The notes: generated from the letters alone by a model not told the origin. A stretch of DNA of 64,000 bases from Lepidostoma basale (GCA_022606425.2 JAHDVF020000126.1:233501-297500), one strand, 5' to 3'; numbered from the stretch's first letter, positions 41,005-50,282 are shown. Translations and numbers: made by a program.

Positions 41005-41240
41005 ATGGTCATTTGCGAGACTGGTAGACGAAAGATGGACCAGAAGAGTGTTGGAGTGGAGACTTCACGAGTACACAAGGAACAGAGGGAGACTCCCCAT
41101 ATGATGGTCCGATGACATTCAAAAAATTGCTGGTGACTGGATGCGAAAGGCACAAGACAAGAATACGTGAAGAAATAAGGGGGAGGCCTGTGTCCAGCAC
41201 TGGACGAAATCGGCTGTTTAAGAAGAAGAAGAAGAATTAA
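41005..41240 (+). mobile_element. RTE-like family G, 3' end
   Basis: The plus strand encodes LVDERWTRRVLEWRLHEYTR, NRGRLPI-WSDDIQKIAGDW and MRKAQDKNT, then EACVQHWTKSAV, and ends (GAA)n at 41222-41235. The W-S-D-D-I-x-x-I-A-G-x-W-M-x-x-A-Q-D block marks the family. Confidence 0.65.
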
Positions 41241-41597
41241 AAAAATGTTTATTTCATTTCATTTATTTATTTTAACGTATCAAAAGCATAACAGAAATAA
41301 ATTCTAATATACCAATGATACATAATATTATTAACAAAAAGTTTGAGATAAAATAATAAATAACACATAATGAAACAAGTCATGGAGGGATCAAGTTACA
41401 AATGAGGAAGTTCTCAGCAGAGAACAGGCACATATTCAACACCATAGCGGAGAGGCGCGCGAGATGCATTGGTCATGTGTTGCGATACGAATGTTCCTTG
41501 TGAAAATTTTCTAATTTAATGTCTACAAATGAGGTTTTAAATACACATTTTATTATTTAATCATCTGGTATGGTGATTCACCGAGCTTTGATAGTTA

Positions 41598-41911
41598 AGG
41601 CCGTGCCACACTGTTTGAAACAAGCTCTCCACAGGGGTCACCTTTATGGAGCCCACGCTTTGTGTGGCATCCACAGTAGACACCATTTTCGTTCAATACG
41701 TCCGCACTCCACACGCTATGCAAATGACCTTGGTGGAATGTGGAGCGCCCACATTGTGGAATGCGAGTTTACAACGGCGGGATCCACACGCTACTATGCG
41801 CGTCCGTCCACAAAGGTTGTTGAAGGTCAAACGAATTTTTGTTTCAAACAAGTGTCTACACAGTTTTAAACCGCCGGTGGAGAGCTTGTTTAAAACAGTG
41901 TGGCACGGCTT
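41598..41911. mobile_element. MITE with 40-bp terminal inverted repeats, Harbinger-like
   Basis: The left end GGCCGTGCCACACTGTTTG with AAACAAGCTCTCCAC and the complement of the right end, AGCCGTGCCACACTGTTTTA with AACAAGCTCTCCAC, are almost identical over about 36 bp. TTA stands outside both ends (41595-41597 and 41912-41914), as expected for PIF/Harbinger insertion. The interior has no transposase. It is 314 bp long and GC-rich compared with its flanks. Confidence 0.65.
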
Positions 41912-41929
41912 TTAAAATGCGAAATTATA

Positions 41930-42600
41930 ACGAGTAAAAACTAAATCAAAATTGGAATATAATTTTAAACTAATGAATGTATTTTGATGCTTAATACGAA
42001 ATGATAATTCCTGAGATAGAAAGCTTACTTCGGAAACCATTTTTTGTAGAAAAGCTCCTACCGACCCTTTGGGTTACAATTATAGATAGCCCACAGGGGT
42101 GGGTAGAAAAAACACAAACATAAATGCTATGGAAGAATAAATAATGTTTTATTTTTATGAATAAAAATTAATTTATTAATAATTTTCGAATTTTCATGCA
42201 ATTCCCAATGTACGCTGAAAATAGCTTATCGATATGTCGAAGGATCAAATTATTCACAGGATCGGATATTCTTACCCTTGCGCTCTATTCCACTCACCAC
42301 CCGGATATTATTTCTAAAATACGAAGCGAAAACATGTTTTTTTACAAGGACTCTCACTTTTTCAAGTCCTGAGAGAATCATTTTCTCATTGCTCCGTATC
42401 AGGAAAATAACATTTCATTTGCAATAAACGTGGAAAAAAGCATATCAAAAAGCTAAAAGTAATGCCGTACGAACAAAACACTTCTAAAGATATAGTTAAT
42501 TTCCCTTACGAGCTGGATATAACAAACTAATCTCAGAATGTAAAAATAATAATACCACATATTTGTGGACGTACGAAGGTTTGATTGGATTAAACGATTT
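41930..42600. other. Unassigned AT-rich sequence
   Basis: No repeat that I recognise and no credible coding frame. 42240-42420 is slightly more complex sequence (ATCGGATATTCTTACCCTTG, TCCTGAGAGAATCATTTTCT) and could be single-copy DNA. Confidence 0.3.
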
Positions 42601-43575
42601 AAAAACTTACCGGTCCAAGATACAAATTATTGTGCACAAAGAAAATAAGGACAAACGCGATCATTCGAGAAGATACCGTTCTTCGGACGGCAGCTTCAGT
42701 ATATCACCGAATGCAGTCCACAATACCTCGAATGCACAGACTTGCCAATGTATATGGACAATCGTTGGACATGTTTTGTAAAAGTCTTCCTATTTTTAAA
42801 AAGCAACTTCATGCTCTTTTTGAATTCACATAGATTTTAAACTTTATTTATATTAGTATTCGTCTCCTATTCGCTCGCCCCAAATGTACATCATCCGGTC
42901 ACATATTGGACTGGTAAATTACCATCACTTTGTTTCTTTACTGTTGTTCTTTTTTCGTAATTTCTAATTTCTATCATCTTATGTTCTTTTCAATCCTATG
43001 CATGTAAATTCTAATTTATATTATGTTATGTTCTTTTCTATCTCATGTAATTTCTAATTTCTCTTATGTTATCCTTATTCTCGTTTTTGTGTTTTGCCGT
43101 TATATGTTAGTTGTCTGTCTATTTGCCCAAATTTTTTATATTACCTTTGTAACTAAACATGTCATTTTTGTAAAAGCTCTTTTTGAATTCACATAGATTT
43201 TAAACTTTATTTATATTAGTATTCGTCTCCTATTCGCTCGCCCCACATGTACATCATCCGGTCACATATTGGACTGGTAAATTACCATCCCTTTGTTTCT
43301 TTACTGTTGTTTTTTTTTCCGTAATTTCTAATTTCTATCATGTTATGTTCTTATCAATCCTATGCATGTAAATTCTAATTTATATTATGTTATGTTCTTT
43401 TCTATCTCATGTAATTTCTAATTTTTCTTATGTTATCCTTATTCTCGTTTTTGTGTTTTGCCGTTATATGTATGTTAGTTGTCTGTCTATTTGCCCAAAC
43501 TTTTATATTACCTTTGTAACTAAACATGTCATTTTTGTAAAAGCCCTTGCGGCGTTTATGTCAAAATAAATAAAT
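42600..43575 (+). mobile_element. Non-LTR retrotransposon 3' end with duplicated 3' UTR
   Basis: The frame at 42630-42833 ends HRMQSTIPRMHRLANVYGQS then FKKQLHALFEFT, which looks like the C-terminus of a non-LTR protein. The following 3' UTR occurs twice in tandem (42813-43175 and 43176-43540, period 363). The second unit ends GTAAAAGCCCTTGCGGCGTT with an (AAAT)n tail at 43564-43578. The clade is not clear. Confidence 0.55.
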
Positions 43576-43577
43576 AA

Positions 43578-43985
43578 ATTACTGTCATCATCATCATCAT
43601 CATCGGCTGTCGTGTCCGCGCCTCGTGTCCGAGGAAGACTGTCCTTCACGGTTGTGGGTCTGCATGTGACTGAAGAGCCCGATCCTGGACCCACAAATTC
43701 TGGGGCATCTGGGGCAGGGGAAGGCGCTTGCAATGGAGCCGTCACCGTCTCCCAGTGGTCTCTCCTTTCTCCTCCTCCTCCTCTCTGCGACGTCGTTTCT
43801 GCGCTTTCAAAGTCTTGCGTGCCTTTATGTACTGCTGTTCTCCACCTAGATCTGTCTTCTGCAATCTTTTCCCAGCAATCACAGTCGATGCCAGTCTTTT
43901 GTAAGTTTCCTTTTAGGGACTCCTTAAAGCGTTTCCTCTGACCACCGTGTGAGCGTTTCCCTTGGGTAAGCTGAGAGTACATAAT
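43578..43985 (-). mobile_element. RTE-like retrotransposon C-terminus with zinc finger
   Basis: The minus-strand frame at 43503-43982 begins YSQLTQGKRSHGGQRKRFKE, SLKGNLQKTGIDCDCWEKIA and EDRSRWRTAVHKGTQDFE, the usual lead-in of this RTE family. A frame change later restores FPCPRCPRICGSRIGLFSHM QTH, a C2H2-type finger (C-x2-C ... H-x3-H), at about 43650-43720. A (GAT)n tail follows at 43585-43605. In the uninterrupted frame the finger is lost, so the copy is frameshifted. Confidence 0.7.
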
Positions 43986-44669
43986 ATTAACATTGTCTCA
44001 GGCATTCCGACGACGCGACTGCGTCAAAGGTCTGCGTCAAACACCATTCCACTCCATTTATTCTTATGTAAAACGAGTTTAATAGGAGAAACATGACACA
44101 TGATTGGATATAATTATGTTTGAAATATTTTAGTATAAAGTAATCACGAAATAAATTCGTATTAAGATGCATCATGACCACACACTGCATGGACATGTGA
44201 TTATTTTTCAACGCCGCACGTAGAATTATTGTGAGCTTAGCGTGGTTTTATTATTCATATGCAGAAGTATTCAGGGGGAATTTGTACGAGTGTCTGAAGC
44301 AGATAATTCCCGCCCCCCTAGCCTTTGGGTATTTCATTAAAATACCTCCACCAGAACTGGACTGACATTGTGGGCTGTCTTTCACATCAGCGAATCTCTG
44401 TTTTTGCGACCCAAGTAAAACGTTTACATGGAGTTCAGAAAAAATGCTTCAAACAATACCTAATATCGATTTTCCAAAGGACTTACATTCACAGTGAAAA
44501 CTGAGAAAATACTGCAGAAGACAGCCTTAGATAAAAAAAATAATAGTACATAATGCTCGCAATACTTCGAAGCACAGCGCAGAGATAACGCCGCAGAGAC
44601 AATGAGGAGACGAAAGGAGAGACCATCAGAAGAACGTGGCAATTTTTTTTTTTTTTAAAGGAACATAGA

Positions 44670-44770
44670 AGTTCCCGCCACATACCCGAGACTGTTATAG
44701 GGCGTAGCGGCGCCCTTTTGTCAGCCTCGCTCGTACACTCCCTGGGTCTGAACCGGTCCATCCGAGACTT
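44670..44770 (+). repeat. Repeat R42, longest copy
   Basis: ACCCGAGACTGTTATAGGGC, GTAGCGGCGCCCTTTTGTCA and CTCCCTGGGTCTGAACC extend the block shared with 4160-4225 and 53590-53680. An oligo(T) run lies at 44643-44656 beside it. Confidence 0.5.
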
Positions 44771-45129
44771 ACATTAAAGACGGCAACAACAAGGGAGTTC
44801 TAGACCACATTTAATCTTACAGTTACACCGCCAACATATTTCCCTGCTCTAGATGCTCCAAAATGTATGAATCCAGGATTCTACTATTTTGCCACATAAG
44901 GACACACAGACGTGAAGAACAGTCTTCGTATACGAGGAACAGCTGATGATCTCTGTTTTTTCAGTTTTGGTATTGTTCGCATTCACAAACAAAACTAAAA
45001 CTGTATAATTAAGAACTATAAAGCTAGATAGTCCATTGTTTTGGCCGAAACACGATAAAACGTTAACATTATAAACTGTTAAATTAAAAAACTTTGTTTT
45101 ATGTATCACAATTGTATTTTATTTTACGC

Positions 45130-45165
45130 GACAGCTGTTTCGTCAACCTATGTTAACATCATCAG
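45130..45165 (-). ncRNA. Hammerhead-like ribozyme candidate, family G left arm
   Basis: CTGATGA (45165-45159), T, stem II with GTTAAC/GTTGAC (one mismatch-tolerant pair), GAAAC (45141-45137), AGCT, GTC (45132-45130). All core bases are canonical. Confidence 0.5.
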
Positions 45166-45180
45166 GTGATACAATAACAC

Positions 45181-45216
45181 CTGATGATGTCAACATAGGT
45201 TGACGAAACCACTGTC
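45181..45216 (+). ncRNA. Hammerhead-like ribozyme candidate, family G right arm
   Basis: CTGATGA (45181-45187), T, stem II GTCAAC (45189-45194)/GTTGAC (45199-45204) with tetraloop ATAG, GAAAC (45205-45209), CACT, GTC (45214-45216). The CUGANGA, GAA and GUC requirements are all met and stem III closes with A-U and C-G. Stem I is weak in direct flanks (only scattered pairs). That is the main doubt. Confidence 0.5.
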
Positions 45217-45316
45217 GCGTAAATAAAATACAATTGTGAAACATAAAACAAAGTTTTTTTAACTGTTAAATTAAATAACTTAGTTTTTTGTAACACAATT
45301 ATATTTTATTTTACGG

Positions 45317-45352
45317 GACAGCTGTTTCATCAACCTATGTTGACATCATCAG
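45317..45352 (-). ncRNA. Hammerhead-like ribozyme candidate, family G third arm
   Basis: CTGATGA (45352-45346), T, stem II GTCAAC/GTTGAT, GAAAC (45328-45324), AGCT, GTC (45319-45317). It differs from its neighbour by a compatible G-U pair in stem II. Confidence 0.45.
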
Positions 45353-45369
45353 GTGTTACAATATAATAT

Positions 45370-45545
45370 GAACATGACCAACCTTGACCAACATGACCAA
45401 CCTTGACCAGCCTAGACCAACATAACCAACCATGACCAAACTTCTAACATGACCAACCTTTCAAATTGGATTAATTTGGTCATGCCATATTTTCCTCGAT
45501 CTGCCTCGACTCCGTACTCCATTTACCTTTACTCCTTTCATAATT
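45370..45545 (-). mobile_element. Minisatellite grown from an RTE-A segment, then RTE-A fragment
   Basis: ACATGACCAACCTTGACCA occurs as two exact 19-base units (45372-45390, 45391-45409) followed by degenerate units to 45445. The same word, ACATGACCAACCTTT, begins the RTE-A coding fragment at 45447-45545 (complement of KVGHV). The array appears to have expanded from the transposon sequence. Confidence 0.6.
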
Positions 45546-45559
45546 TTGTTCATAATTTC

Positions 45560-45990
45560 TTCGTTCTTTCGACTGATAGGCGGTTGTATGCACAACTCAG
45601 AAATCCTGAGTGTTGTAGGTCTTTTCGACCCTGATAATTATCTTCGACAAAGGGGCCATAGATTGTTTTATTTCCCACGACGCAGAACCAACCTGCCAAT
45701 GGTTATGCCGGTAGGTAGAGCAATATCTTTGGTTAATGGTATCACCTCGGAGTTTGACATATTTTGTGATAGTTTGGCTCATCTAAGGGAAGTACTATCT
45801 TTATTATAATTGTATGGTACGAGTATATTTATTTTATTAATTTGTCATGCATCTTATGTTTCTCGCTCTTTTTATTAATCTATTATGTATTACTTATTAT
45901 TGCGTATCTCTAACTTGTATCTTTAGTGTATTGGAAAAAATTCTGTAATGCTTTAGATATGTTTAAAATAAATAAATGAAATGAAATGAA
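45560..45990 (+). mobile_element. Jockey-like retrotransposon, divergent subfamily
   Basis: The frame at 45546-45809 encodes LIGGCMHNSEILSVVGLFDP, DNYLRQRGHRLFYFPRRRTN and LPMVMPVGRAISLVNGITSE, ending EVLSLL. The 3' UTR ends in (GAAAT)n at 45967-45990 instead of (TTGAT)n, so this is a sister lineage of the copy at 24000-24710. Confidence 0.65.
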
Positions 45991-46204
45991 ATAATACCTT
46001 CTTCCGCTCTTTTGGTTTTTTTTAAGTTATTAAAATTTGCGAAAATTTGTTTACGTCTCTTCGAATAACAGACTATGAGCGCTGTCTCTGCCTACTTTTG
46101 CAAGGCGACACGGTTATGATAACTGCTGTTGTATTAGCGAAATGGACTACGAGAATGCTAATAATAATATTTAGTATACATACGTGACGGTGTCCCAGTG
46201 TTAT

Positions 46205-46933
46205 TATATAATAATCAATGGATTCAACTTAAACGTATAAAAATTATAATCATTTTGTCAGCTAGGGGGATCAAAGAAATTTGAAAAACAAGCTGAGTAG
46301 AACAGATCAAACTTGAAAAGGAACTTTAATTTATTTTTATTATTATTATTTTGTATGACTCTTTATATCATTACAATGCGAGCCTTATTGATATAAAGGG
46401 TATATCGATCATATTAATTTTCATGACATGTAATAGGTGGCTATTACCACGTGAATTCTACACCAGACCAAAAACGGTGTGATAATCGCACTGCCATCGC
46501 CGGGAATCGAATCCGGGACCTTCGGTTTACAGTCATAGTACTTGTCACTCGGTCACGAAGGTATATAATAATCAATGGATTCAACGTAAACGTATAAAAA
46601 CTATAATCATGTTGTCAGCTAGGGGGATCAAAGAAATTTGAAAAACAAGCTGAGTAGAACAGATCAAACTTGAAAAGGAACTTTAATTTATTTTTATTAT
46701 TATTATTTTGTATTTATTTTGTATTTTGACTCTTTATATCATTACAATGCGAGCCTTTTTGATATAAAGGGTATATCGATCATAATTATTTTCATGACAT
46801 GTAATAGGTGGCTATTACCACGTGAATTCTACACCAGACCAAAAACGGTGTGATAATCGCACTGCCATCGCCGGGAATCGAACCCGGGACCTTCGGTGTA
46901 CAGTCATAGTACTTGTCACTCGGTCACGAAGGT
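46205..46933 (-). repeat. Tandem duplication (about 360 bp) containing an S1 SINE
   Basis: Unit 1 (46205-46561) and unit 2 (46562-46933) both begin TATATAATAATCAATGGATT, then GTCAGCTAGGGGGATCAAAG, then a minus-strand S1 SINE with B-box GGTCCCGGGTTCGATTCCCG-like sequence (46497-46520 and 46868-46890), and end TCGGTCACGAAGG. Unit 2 has a short extra TTTATTTTGTATTTT. The SINE and 150 bp of flank were duplicated together after SINE insertion. Confidence 0.8.
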
Positions 46934-47092
46934 CGTCGTGTAGGTTGATTTAAGTATAATCATAAATTCTACTACCTTTATAAAATTTATGAATGCTGTA
47001 TTAATAGGATAATATTCCTAAATAAATAAAAATAATAACAGGTTACGGACTATTCTTCTCTCTGCTAACAGTGTTCAATAAACCTTAAGTCA

Positions 47093-47176
47093 TTAATACG
47101 AATGAAAACGTCTGTTTTCTAGAAGTTTATTATCGTTTATAGGAATGACATGTTTAGCCTTTCTAAGGCATTGTGT
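47093..47176. mobile_element. MITE K left arm, interrupted
   Basis: ATTAATACGAATGAAAACGT, TTATAGGAATGACATG and CTAAGGCATTGTG form the left arm. The jockey-like insertion starts directly after it, and the right arm resumes at 47790. Confidence 0.6.
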
Positions 47177-47341
47177 TCAAATCAAATCAGTTTATTAACT
47201 CAAAAGACATTACATACCTACAGCAAAATGTTTAAGACATCTATTGAGTTCAGATAAAATATTATAAAAATACAACATAATACCAGGAACGCATTAGAGA
47301 TGGTTCGACATAAGGAAGACAAGATACTTTCTAAAGTCGAG

Positions 47342-47566
47342 AGTATTTCTTCTAAATTCGTCATACTTTATGTTCTAGATACTTTATTTCTCTTTTTATT
47401 TTTTATATACTTTGTATATACAACACTTACATAATTTTTTTATTATATAGACATGTTTCGGACAACCAGTCCTTCTTCAGTGATACATATAATAAAGATA
47501 CATCATTTTTTTAATGTAAGTGTCATATGGTATATACAAAGTATATAAAAAAGAAAAAGAGAAATT
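47342..47566. mobile_element. Non-autonomous element with 50-bp inverted repeats around a hammerhead
   Basis: CTTTATTTCTCTTTTTATTT, TATATACTTTGTATATACA and ACACTTACAT on the left are mirrored by ATGTAAGTGT, TATATACAAAGTATATAAAA and AAGAAAAAGAGAAATTAAG on the right. Between them stands the best hammerhead candidate of the window. Two more copies lie at 56990-57235 and 57240-57600. There is no coding sequence. Confidence 0.65.
47439..47496 (-). ncRNA. Hammerhead ribozyme candidate, complete core and stem I
   Basis: Reading the minus strand: stem I strand TTTATTATAT (47496-47487), bulge GTATC, A, core CTGAAGA (47480-47474), A, stem II GGAC/GTCC with loop TGGTT, GAAAC (47459-47455), AT, GTC (47452-47450), T, then ATATAATAAA (47448-47439), which pairs perfectly with the first strand over 10 bp. 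Core bases match the rule CUGANGA...GAA...NUH. Stem III is only A-U and C-G with a 2-base loop, so cleavage as a dimer would be more plausible than as a monomer. Assignment is by motif and pairing; no activity data. Confidence 0.6.
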
Positions 47567-47787
47567 AAGAGTATTTGTCCCCTGAACGTACCTTCACTAA
47601 AATAAAAGGAGACCGCATTCAGCAGACTAATTGCTCTTCCCACCGGTGTCTCCGGAGGCAGATTGGTTCTGGTGGCCGGTAGGTAAAACAATATGTGCTG
47701 TCGCTGTCAGAGAAATCTATCAGGGACAAAAAGACCAACACCCTCTAGCACGGCCGAGTTCTCGAAATATACCCTGTTCTTTTGTTA

Positions 47788-48360
47788 ATGCATTAGAATG
47801 GCGAAACATGTCATTCCCATAAACTATTATATAATAAAACTTCTAGAAAACAATGGAGTTCTGGTCCCATCCCTAATGTATGGAAGCGAAGCATGGAACT
47901 GGCAGAAGAAGGATGAAAGCAGAATAAATGCGGTAGAGATGAGGTCCCGGAAGACGTATGTGTGGTAGAACGATATACGATAGAATCTCAAATGCTGACA
48001 TAAGAAAGGAATGTAGAGCGGAAGAAGGTATTATTAACAAAATTATCATAGGATCGCTGCGATGTTTCGGACATATGGAACGCATGGATGGAGAAAGAAT
48101 GGTTAAGAAAATATACGTTAATGATGTAAATGGAGTACGGAGTCGAAGCCGACCGAGATAAACATGGCATGACCAAATTAATAAAATTTTAAAAGTTGGT
48201 CATGTTAGAAGTCGGAGGAATCGACGTGCGTGTATGACCCGTTGTATGAATGAGGAGGAAGCTAGAGAGGTTTGCCAGGAAAGAGTGGTGTTGCGGTCCA
48301 TTTTCTCTGCCTGTTCGTTTGTTTTCTAGAAAACCGATGTTTACATTCGTATTAATTATT
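47788..48360 (+). mobile_element. RTE-like family A copy with an 11-bp target-site duplication in MITE K
   Basis: The MITE K right arm (47790-47851) ends TTCTAGAAAAC; the RTE copy occupies 47852-48323; TTCTAGAAAAC recurs at 48324-48334 and MITE K continues to about 48360. The RTE insert encodes NGVLVPSLMYGSEAWNWQKK, RISNADIRKECRAEEGIINK, GHMERMDGERMVKKIYVNDV and ACMTRCMNEEEAREVCQE with a few frameshifts. Its usual GGGGAGACGGCGTGATGG end is deleted, leaving TGCCTGTTCGTTTG. Confidence 0.75.
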
Positions 48361-49240
48361 ATAATATGGAATTTTACATCATTTTTCAAGAATCAATAAA
48401 TTCCTTAAGTCTATAAAAAAAAATTAAAATATGTTTGTTCTATTTCTAAAATCAAATTTAAAAAATAATTGAAATTCGAAGAAGAGTTGCACCCCCTTTA
48501 CAGTGTAATTCTTGCACACGCGTATCGCAAATACAATAATGGAATGATTTAAAATCACACAACGCATCACAAAGTCATGTTGTACAACGAACGCGCGTCA
48601 CTTTATTCGGAACTATGGAATACCCTTATCGCTGGGGAGACATTCGAGCTTGACTTTTAAAATCACCCTTCAAAAAACCATAAAACCAATCCCCTACGAT
48701 CAAAACGCAAGCACGACCACTTAATAAAACGGTACGAAACATCATCAAAATATTCATTTAATTTAGATTGAAATGAGCGAGAGTTTTGAAGAGGGTTGTC
48801 AGTTTTCAACGGCAGATTTTTAACGCGTTGTTTGCACAGTGGACCAGAGCCATTTAGCGTATTAGACATGTTCTAACGAGGACATTATTAAATAGTATCA
48901 TCATACAGATCGACAACGGCTTGTGTCCGCGGCCATCGGAGCGGAAGTTTCGGGGGAGTCTGGGATATATCGCCGTAACTGAATTATGTCAAAATGGCCG
49001 CCGCGGATGCTGGGGTGGCAAACGTCGCCTGTCTGATTAGCCGGGAATGCAAAAAGACACGTGGAACACAAGTCGCTGGAACTTTAAAGGAGGATTATGG
49101 ATCATCCGAGTACTTCGGCGCCAAAGGAATGGACAATTACGTGCACGGCAAACTTCATTAATAAGCCTGAGAAGTGACACGAAGTTATAAAGCAGTTAAT
49201 TAAAAAAGCTCAAGTTTGAAAAAACTTGCTTTTGATATCA
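48360..49240. other. Apparently single-copy sequence, moderately GC-rich
   Basis: No repeat or protein recognised. 48900-49160 contains GACAACGGCTTGTGTCCGCG, AAAATGGCCGCCGCGG and CTGGAACTTTAAAGGAGG. The word AAAATGGCCGCC resembles binding sites for YY1/Pleiohomeotic. It could be conserved regulatory DNA upstream of the semaphorin gene. Confidence 0.3.
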
Positions 49241-49334
49241 ACACTGTGAAATTCTTTATTCGAATGAAAACGTCTGTTTTCTAGAAGTTTTGTTATTACG
49301 TATTATATGGGAATAACATATTTCACCTTGCTAA

Positions 49335-49645
49335 GATATAATCGCCGCACCAGGGTTGCTGACGTCATGTACCGAGTGGCAAAATTGAAATTGGCAATGG
49401 GCTGGACACTTGGCTAGACAGGGTGGCAACAGATGGGCACCGGATACTCAGTTGGAGACCATGGGAAAATAGGCGAAGTGTCGGAAGGCCACCGATGAGA
49501 TGGACCGATGATATTATCAAAAGGGTTGGAAAGTCTTGGATGCAAAAGGGGCAGGATAGAGACGAGTGGAAGAAATTGGAAGAGGCCTATATCCAGCAGT
49601 GGAGGGAAGAAGGCTAGCAAAGAAGAAGAAGAAGAAGATATAATC
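49335..49645 (+). mobile_element. RTE-like family F, 3' end
   Basis: The plus strand encodes RVAKLKWQWAGHLARQGGNR-like sequence at 49370-49435, then WRPWENRRSVGRPPMRWTDD, IIKRVGKSWMQKGQDRDEWK and KLEEAYIQQWREEG before a stop at 49614. The tail is (GAA)n. The only frame break is early; the last 64 codons are open. Confidence 0.75.
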
Positions 49646-49734
49646 AAATGTCAAATGTTGAGGACGTTTGTAAATAAATATATATTTAAGTAATAAAAAA
49701 ATTAAATCGACGAATATAAATTATTTTCATATTT

Positions 49735-50020
49735 TATTAAGACCACAAATAATAGTATTTATTGCTGAATAATTGAATAAAACAATTGATACGAATGAAA
49801 ACGTTAAACTTGATAATGTTTTACAAAGCAGAAACATTTCTTTCCCATAAAATAAAATGAAACTTCTAGAAAACTTATATTAACTAAAATCAATGGTATC
49901 AGAATTTTATTATACAATATACAATATATACTGTGCAGAATTAACTTGTAATTATGAAGAAAGATAATACTTAAAATTAGAATTGAACACTTGAATTGAA
50001 ACGTTGTATAAAACTAATTA
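49735..50020. other. AT-rich flank with MITE K remnants
   Basis: 49783-49885 has TACGAATGAAAACGTT, TTCCCATAAAATAAAATGAA and CTTCTAGAAAAC from MITE K with the middle deleted. The rest is unassigned. Confidence 0.4.
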
Positions 50021-50189
50021 TATATATCAATAGAGACGAAGATGTAAATTGTTTTCTGGGAACAGAATATGGTGGTCGATTTACATCTTCGTCTCTATTG
50101 AGATACAATTAATCCTTGTAAAATAATAATTTATCTACAATGGGTAAAATCCAGCATTTGTCTACAAGTATTTGTATACATTCAAAATG
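50020..50189. mobile_element. MITE family N, shortened
   Basis: TCAATAGAGACGAAGATGTA at the left is mirrored by TTACATCTTCGTCTCTATTG, with the interior reduced to GGTGGTCG. It ends ACATTCAAAATGTTG, directly joined to the palindrome that follows. Confidence 0.6.
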
Positions 50190-50225
50190 TTGTATAAAAC
50201 CACTTTATTTTGAGTCAGGAGCGCC

Positions 50226-50257
50226 AACCGGTTTCACTCTGTAACGAGCTTCGTCAG
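50226..50257 (-). ncRNA. Hammerhead-like ribozyme candidate, left arm of palindrome
   Basis: This is the mirror of 50283-50314 with identical sequence: CTGACGA (50257-50251), GAAAC (50235-50231), GTT (50228-50226). Because of the palindrome both strands can present the motif. Confidence 0.4.
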
Positions 50258-50282
50258 GGCTATACACAAACTGTGTATAGCC

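Larger units (their letters stand above)
45055..45370. mobile_element. Family G inverted-repeat element plus adjacent half copy
   Basis: 45060-45175 and 45178-45270 form a palindrome around ACAATAACACC. The outer flanks share AACTGTTAAATTAAA and ATAAAACAAAGTTTT. A third arm at 45270-45370 repeats the left arm. Each arm holds a hammerhead-like motif, listed separately. Confidence 0.65.
47176..47770 (-). mobile_element. Jockey-like retrotransposon, split by a hammerhead-bearing MITE
   Basis: The 3' tail (TCAAATCAAATCAG) is at 47178-47192 and the UTR runs to 47335. Coding resumes at 47567 with QILL, EGTF, LLNAVS, ISLLNAVSF and LPATRTNLPPETPVGRAISL to 47770. The 47342-47566 insert separates ...GAGAGTATTTCTTC from AAGAGTATTTGTCCCC. 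Confidence 0.65.
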
